Shown: positions 13,829-17,443 of the stretch, piece by piece
How the letters are laid out: each line of letters starts with the position of its first letter
Position numbering within the stretch: the stretch's first letter is position 1
From: CAYLLN01 sp036496265
GTDB lineage: Bacteria > Planctomycetota > Planctomycetia > Pirellulales > Pirellulaceae
Reading direction: 5' to 3'
Assembly: GCA_036496265.1 (NCBI GenBank)
Contig: DASXLL010000384.1
Coordinates: 1-17,443, forward strand
Length of the DNA stretch: 17,443 nt
Notes under the pieces: generated by a model
What the model was told of the DNA's origin: nothing
What the model saw: the letters and a program-made list of their open reading frames with translations, nothing else
Databases searched by the model: none
Position numbers and translations under genes: made by a program

Positions 13829-14806
13829 ATGTCCGTCATTGAAATCGAGCAGCTTTCGAAGTCGTACCGCGTTTATCAAAAGCAAGAGGGATTGGCCGCT
13901 GCGCTGCGCGGGCTGTTTCGCCGGCAATATCGCGATGTGCAGGCGGTGCGCGATGTCAGTTTGAGCGTTGAGCCGGGGGAGTTTGTCGCTTTCTTGGGTC
14001 CCAACGGTGCGGGCAAGACGACAACGCTAAAGCTGCTTTCCGGCGTGATCTATCCCAGCGGCGGCACGGCTCGCGTGCTCGGCTATGTGCCTTGGAATCG
14101 CGAGGTCGCCTATCGGCGACGGTTTGCGCTCGTGATGGGTCAAAAAAATCAGTTGTGGTGGGATTTGCCGGCGATGGAGTCGTTCCGGCTGCACCAACAG
14201 ATTTATCGCATTGAGCCGGCGGCGTTTAACGAGACGCTGGGCGAGCTGACGGAACTGCTGGACATTGGCAAGTTGCTCAATCAGCCGGTGCGTGAGCTGT
14301 CGCTGGGCGAACGGATGAAGATGGAGCTGACGGCGGCGCTCTTGCATTCGCCGGAAGTGCTGTTTCTCGACGAGCCGACGATTGGGCTCGATGTTGTGGC
14401 GCAGCACCGGATTCAGCAGTTTTTGCGCGATTATCAGCAGCGGCGAACGATCACGGTGCTGCTGACGAGTCACTATATGAAGGACGTCGCCGCGCTGTGC
14501 CGACGCGTGGTTATCATCGCCCAGGGGCAGATCAAATATGACGGCTCATTGACCGGCATTGTCGATCAATTTAGCAGTCAGAAACTAATCACACTGCAGC
14601 TTGCCGATGGCCAGGCCAACCGCGATTTTGGCCGGTTTGGCACTGTGGTCAGCGTTGAGCCCCCGAAGGTGAAGCTGCGGATCGAGCGGCCAGAGGTGGC
14701 CCGCGCGCTGGCTCAAATTTTGGCCGAGCACACCGTCGAAGATATGATCGTCGAAGATCCACCGCTGGAGGAAGTCATTGCGGCGATGTTTTCGCGGGTG
14801 CAGTAG
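13829..14806 (+). CDS. ABC-transporter ATP-binding protein (ABC-2 exporter type), permeases absent
   Basis: 325 residues with a complete ATPase domain: Walker A GPNGAGKTT (57-65), Q-loop Gln105, ABC signature LSLGERMK (157-164), Walker B VLFLDEPT (Asp181, Glu182) and H-loop His215. The extended N-terminus (YRVYQKQEGLAAALRGLFRRQYRDVQAVRDVSL) and the roughly 90-residue C-terminal domain resemble the COG4586 type of ATPase. Those genes are normally followed by two ABC-2 permease genes. Here the next gene is convergent and encodes an AAA+ ATPase, and none of the neighbours is a membrane protein, so the partners must be elsewhere or lost. The substrate is unknown. No clear Shine-Dalgarno site; the ATG gives the expected family start. 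Confidence 0.94.
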   Translation: MSVIEIEQLSKSYRVYQKQEGLAAALRGLFRRQYRDVQAVRDVSLSVEPGEFVAFLGPNGAGKTTTLKLLSGVIYPSGGTARVLGYVPWNREVAYRRRFALVMGQKNQLWWDLPAMESFRLHQQIYRIEPAAFNETLGELTELLDIGKLLNQPVRELSLGERMKMELTAALLHSPEVLFLDEPTIGLDVVAQHRIQQFLRDYQQRRTITVLLTSHYMKDVAALCRRVVIIAQGQIKYDGSLTGIVDQFSSQKLITLQLADGQANRDFGRFGTVVSVEPPKVKLRIERPEVARALAQILAEHTVEDMIVEDPPLEEVIAAMFSRVQ

Positions 14807-14826
14807 TTTCGGAATCGTCGGGGCTA

Positions 14827-16155
14827 TTATTTTCCGGCGACGACGGTGAAATAACTCGGAACGACACGGTCAAAGTATTCGGGGCGCATCTCGACGGGCA
14901 GGCTGTTATAGACGCAGTAGTTGCGCACCTGGTTCAGGAGATCGCGGGGCTGGCAACGGCGGAGCGGCCGGTTTACCCGCGTGTAATGCTTTTCGATGAG
15001 GTGATCGACAGCGTCTTGCTTGTATTCGCAGTGCAGGCTTTTGGCGATGATCTTGAATAGCGTAAGAAATTCTTCGCGGGATGGATCGCCGACTTCAATT
15101 TTGTAGGGAATGCGCCGCAAGAACGCTTCGTCGGCCAGGTCGGTGGGCTGCAGGTTCGTGCTGAAAATGATTAGCTGCTCGAATGGCACTTGAATCTTCT
15201 TGCCGGTGGCGAGCGTGAGAAAATCGTGGCGATTTTCAAGGGGAATGATCCAGCGATTCAAGAGATCGGTCGGCGAAATACGCTGACGGCCGAAGTCGTC
15301 GATCAAGAGGCAGCCGCAGTTGCTTTTGAGCTGCAAGCTGGCTTCGCTGACGTTGCTGACGGGGTCGTGGCGGATTTCGAGGGCGTCGAGCGTCAGCTCG
15401 CCGCCGACGACGACGGTGGGGCGACGGATCTTCACCCAGCGGCGGTCGTGCTCGGTCGATTTCAAAATGCCGCTGGACCCGTCGGAAATCAGTTCGTGGC
15501 AGGCGGCGTCGAAGAGCTTAATGAACTGGCCGTCTTCGACCATGGCTCGTGGAATCCAGATCGAGCTGCCGAAGCACATCGTGATGCGGCGGGCGAGCGT
15601 GGTTTTGCCGTTACCGGGGGCACCATACAAGAACAATCCGGCGCCGCTATTTACTGCCGGCCCGAGCATGTCGAGCATTTGTGGCTCAACAGAGATGTCG
15701 GCGAAGGCTTTTGTCAGGTGGCGCTTTTGCGGTGCTTCGGCCCGCACCGTCTGGGCCTCGACAGATATGATGTAATCATCGAGCGGTACAGGCGCTGCGC
15801 CGATATACGAACATTGCTCCATCGCGGAGCGGGCCCGCTGGCGGCCTTGGTCGGTCAGCGTGTAGCTGAAATCGCCAAGCTGAGCGCTGGCGCTATTAAT
15901 GAGCAATTGCCGCTGCCGCAGCGACTGAAACAGCGGCTCCAAGAGGCCGAACGGCAGGCAGAGGTTGTCGCTGCACTGCCGGCCGCTGGCCGAGCCGATG
16001 AGCGAGATGTATTTGAGGATCAGATTTTCGATCAGCGCCGCCGTGAGGCCCGTTTCTTCCAGGGTTTTCGGCTCAGCCGGGCGAAAGCTTTCTTCCGACA
16101 GAATCGAGGCGAGCAGACTTCCGGCCGAAGACGACGTAGTTTCAGCAGCGATCAT
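14827..16155 (-). CDS. AAA+ ATPase with N-terminal winged-helix-like region
   Basis: 442 residues from the ATG at 16153-16155, 11 bp after a GGAG; a TTG at 16176 would add seven residues. Residues about 30-115 look like a winged-helix region (LTAALIENLILKYISLIG, then LFQSLRQRQLLINS and YTLTDQGRQRA). The AAA+ module has Walker A GAPGNGKT (178-185), Walker B CLLIDDFGR (Asp286, Asp287), sensor-1 IIFSTNL (Asn334) and AFLRRIPYKI with candidate arginine fingers Arg347/Arg348. A C-terminal lid (RPLRRCQPRDLLNQVRNYC) follows. I recognise the family only as a bacterial AAA+ ATPase of unknown role; the partner is unknown. The nearest upstream gene is a prepilin-like remnant, which may or may not be meaningful. 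It converges on the ABC gene with a 20-bp gap. Confidence 0.9.
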   Translation of the reverse strand: MIAAETTSSSAGSLLASILSEESFRPAEPKTLEETGLTAALIENLILKYISLIGSASGRQCSDNLCLPFGLLEPLFQSLRQRQLLINSASAQLGDFSYTLTDQGRQRARSAMEQCSYIGAAPVPLDDYIISVEAQTVRAEAPQKRHLTKAFADISVEPQMLDMLGPAVNSGAGLFLYGAPGNGKTTLARRITMCFGSSIWIPRAMVEDGQFIKLFDAACHELISDGSSGILKSTEHDRRWVKIRRPTVVVGGELTLDALEIRHDPVSNVSEASLQLKSNCGCLLIDDFGRQRISPTDLLNRWIIPLENRHDFLTLATGKKIQVPFEQLIIFSTNLQPTDLADEAFLRRIPYKIEVGDPSREEFLTLFKIIAKSLHCEYKQDAVDHLIEKHYTRVNRPLRRCQPRDLLNQVRNYCVYNSLPVEMRPEYFDRVVPSYFTVVAGK

Positions 16156-16372
16156 GAAATCAATGGCTCCGCACAATTAATACAGGCGGCACAACCCAAA
16201 TTCGCGGCTGCTAAACACCGCGACATACGGCCCCCCGTGTACAGCAACCATAGCTCACGGCATCGGACCGCGACTTTGCGCACGATGCCCACAAATTCGT
16301 CACAAAACCCACACAATTGGGCTCTAAAACCAGCGGCGTAAAACCGTTCTGAATGGGTTTGTGGAGGCTGTC
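16156..16372. other. upstream region of the AAA+ gene and of the prepilin remnant
   Basis: The divergent promoters of the two flanking frames should lie here. I see no convincing -35/-10 pair, no gene and no repeat of the families found elsewhere in the window. AAACC (16341-16345) and GGTTT (16356-16360) could form only a five-base stem. Confidence 0.5.
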
Positions 16373-16627
16373 ATGAAGAAGGGGCTTTGGTCGTGCGCCG
16401 GTTTCACGCTTGTCGAATTGATGTCGCTGAATCGATTGGGAAGCCGAAAACGCACGACTGAATCGAACGGCTGCCGAATCCCTCGCTGCAATTGGGGCGA
16501 GTGCGCAGAAGTTGACTTCCGAGGGCGATTACCTAAAATCAGCCGTAAATCTGCGGCTCTGTCGCGGATTCCAGCCGTCACGTTTCCACCTGAATTTCGC
16601 CGCGGTTTTTGGTCTTTCAGCAGACCT

Positions 16628-16649
16628 AAACCTTGGCGAACCAAGTTTT
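16628..16649 (+). terminator. weak terminator-like hairpin before the thioredoxin-like gene
   Basis: CTTGG-CGAA-CCAAG forms a five-base stem with a stable-type tetraloop. AAA before and TTT after extend it past one bulged C, and more pyrimidines (TCTCTTTC) follow. The stem is short, so termination is uncertain. It would separate the prepilin remnant from the gene at 16738. Confidence 0.3.
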
Positions 16650-16725
16650 CTCTTTCGCGTATCGATCAGACTTTTCCGCGTTCGCTCTTGGCGGCCGCTT
16701 TGCTAGCACGATTTCCATTTCCCTC

Positions 16726-16731
16726 AAGGAG
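16726..16731 (+). promoter_or_regulatory. Shine-Dalgarno site that fixes the start at 16738
   Basis: AAGGAG stands six bases before the ATG at 16738, the same sequence and spacing as for the hydrolase gene at 2162. It rules out a longer in-frame start at 16633, which would put 35 residues before the signal peptide. Confidence 0.85.
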
Positions 16732-16737
16732 TTTGTT

Positions 16738-17307
16738 ATGGTTCGCCGCTCGTTTTTGGCACTCGCCGTGGCCCTGCTAGTAGCCCCTGCCTATTCGGCT
16801 GAGCTGGAAATCGGCGCTCACGCGCCCGAGTTCAAGTCGCTGCCTGGTGTGGACGGCAAGGAATACAGTCTTGGCGAGATGAAGGATTCGAAGGTCGTTG
16901 TCGTTTGCTTCACCTGCAACAACTGCCCGGTGGCGGTCGCCTATGAAGATCGCTTTGTGGAGTTCCAGAAGAAGTATGCTGGCAAGGGCGTGAATTTCGT
17001 CGCGATCAATGCCAACCGCCGCACCGAAGACATCGCCGCGATGAAGACTCGCGCCGAAGAGAAGGGCTTCAACTTCCCGTATGTCTTCGACAAGAGCGGC
17101 AAGCTGGCCAGCGAATACGGTGCCCGCGTCACGCCACACATCTTCGTCCTCGACGAAAACCGCAACGTCGCCTATGTCGGCGCATTTGACGACGACTCCA
17201 ACAAGCCGAGCAAAAAGTACGTTGCCGACGCCGTCGATTCCTTGCTCGCCGGCAAGAAGGTCGAAACGACCAAGACGAAGGCCGTCGGCTGCGGCATCGC
17301 CAACTAA
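16738..17307 (+). CDS. exported thioredoxin-like (redoxin / AhpC-TSA) protein
   Basis: 189 residues. Residues 1-21 are a signal peptide with cleavage after AYSA. The thioredoxin fold starts with IGAHAPEFKSLPGVDGKEYSL, typical of the AhpC/TSA-redoxin group. The redox site is CFTCNNCPVA with Cys60 and Cys63 (Cys57 close by), and the cis-proline loop is VTPHIFVLD. It ends with VGCGIAN, which adds a further Cys near the C-terminus. The likely role is thiol-disulfide exchange or peroxide reduction outside the cytoplasm; the presence of CxxC favours the former. Strong Shine-Dalgarno site and the intact signal peptide support high expression as a secreted protein. No partner gene is adjacent. Confidence 0.95.
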   Translation: MVRRSFLALAVALLVAPAYSAELEIGAHAPEFKSLPGVDGKEYSLGEMKDSKVVVVCFTCNNCPVAVAYEDRFVEFQKKYAGKGVNFVAINANRRTEDIAAMKTRAEEKGFNFPYVFDKSGKLASEYGARVTPHIFVLDENRNVAYVGAFDDDSNKPSKKYVADAVDSLLAGKKVETTKTKAVGCGIAN

Positions 17308-17376
17308 GGCAGGGCGAAGAAATAACCTTTACAAATTGGCATTGGTGATTTGAGCGGAACGTGCGATGACTTGCGC

Positions 17377-17443
17377 ATGCAAGAGGCGCAAGTGGAGGCG
17401 CGGATTCGCCGCAAGTTTCGGCTAGTCGCTGTGGAGCTGGACG
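17377..17443 (+). CDS. start of a probable ISAzo13-family transposase, cut by window end
   Basis: The last 67 bp read MQEAQVEARIRRKFRLVAVELD with no stop. The pattern of an acidic start, IRRKF and then AVELD matches my memory of the N-terminus of ISAzo13-type ('Rhodopirellula') transposases, which continue with DERxRRLWAAxEA. Only 22 residues are available, so the call is tentative. If correct, the A/T-richer stretch at 17319-17340 could hold the left end of the insertion sequence, which would have landed about 20-40 bp after the thioredoxin-like gene. The upstream boundary cannot be fixed because the other end is not in the window. Confidence 0.5.
   Translation, partial: MQEAQVEARIRRKFRLVAVELD

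Larger units (their letters stand above)
16373..16780 (+). pseudogene. remnant of a type IV prepilin-like gene (GFTLVEL leader)
   Basis: GGAGG at 16363-16367 is followed after 5 bp by an ATG and by MKKGLWSCAGFTLVELM. This is a class III signal: a short basic leader, Gly before the cleavage site, then Phe and Glu at +1 and +5 as prepilin peptidase requires. A pilin should continue with about 15 hydrophobic residues; here it turns at once to SLNRLGSRKRTTESNG and stays charged, proline-rich and unlike a pilin until the stop at 16780, overlapping the next gene by 43 bp. Only the first 17 codons are recognisable, so the rest is probably out-of-frame or replaced sequence after a deletion. It might instead be a short expressed peptide. 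Confidence 0.55.

Noticed and set aside
14807..14826. Terminator between the convergent ABC and AAA+ genes
   Set aside because: Twenty bases with no inverted repeat; any stop signal would have to lie within the coding ends.
11152..16155. A novel defence or signalling island from the ROK, Ppx, ABC and AAA+ genes
   Set aside because: All but the AAA+ ATPase are ordinary housekeeping families, the AAA+ gene is on the opposite strand, and no nuclease, toxin or sensor partner is present.
15190..16341. 383-codon open frame on the plus strand, antisense to the AAA+ ATPase
   Set aside because: No motif, overlaps a gene with intact Walker A/B and sensor-1; a mirror frame of a GC-rich gene.

Overview
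The window looks like chromosomal DNA from a planctomycete, probably near the Pirellulales. Supporting signs are a gene of the cytochrome-like PSCyt1/DUF1549/DUF1553 family, a secreted formylglycine-type sulfatase, large signal-peptide proteins of unknown substrate, an arginyl-tRNA synthetase with a long helical insert, few genes with a Shine-Dalgarno site, moderately high GC, and short palindromic repeats of a kind I associate from memory with planctomycete genomes. No rRNA, tRNA or CRISPR array was seen.

Layout. 1-1918 (minus): the N-terminal 639 residues of a PSCyt1-DUF1549-DUF1553 protein, cut by the window edge. 2162-4852 (plus): exported protein with an alpha/beta-hydrolase domain. 4886-6691 (minus): exported sulfatase, convergent with the hydrolase gene. 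6692-7063: repeat-rich gap. 7064-8767 (minus): exported TPR protein with clustered histidines, divergent from argS (8932-10965, plus). 11152-14806 (plus): three closely spaced genes that may be co-transcribed, namely a ROK sugar kinase, a Ppx/GppA phosphatase with an HD-like domain, and an ABC-transporter ATPase without its permeases. 14827-16155 (minus): AAA+ ATPase. 16373-16780: remnant of a type IV prepilin-like gene. 16738-17307 (plus): exported thioredoxin-like protein. From 17377: probable first codons of an ISAzo13-type transposase, cut by the window edge.

The most notable feature is not one gene but the number of short palindromic or tandem repeats of at least six families. They lie between genes and also inside open coding sequences: the DUF1553 gene (two different elements), the sulfatase gene, the TPR gene and argS. 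In each case the reading frame stays open and the extra peptide lies in a probable linker or loop. Two intergenic copies of one hairpin differ by a compensating base-pair change, which suggests that the stem itself is maintained. This resembles the protein-coding palindromic elements of Rickettsia, but several unrelated families take part here.

The genes do not form one obvious pathway. The exported proteins (cytochrome-like, hydrolase, sulfatase, TPR, thioredoxin-like) fit the secreted polymer-degrading lifestyle of planctomycetes; the argS-ROK-Ppx stretch is housekeeping.
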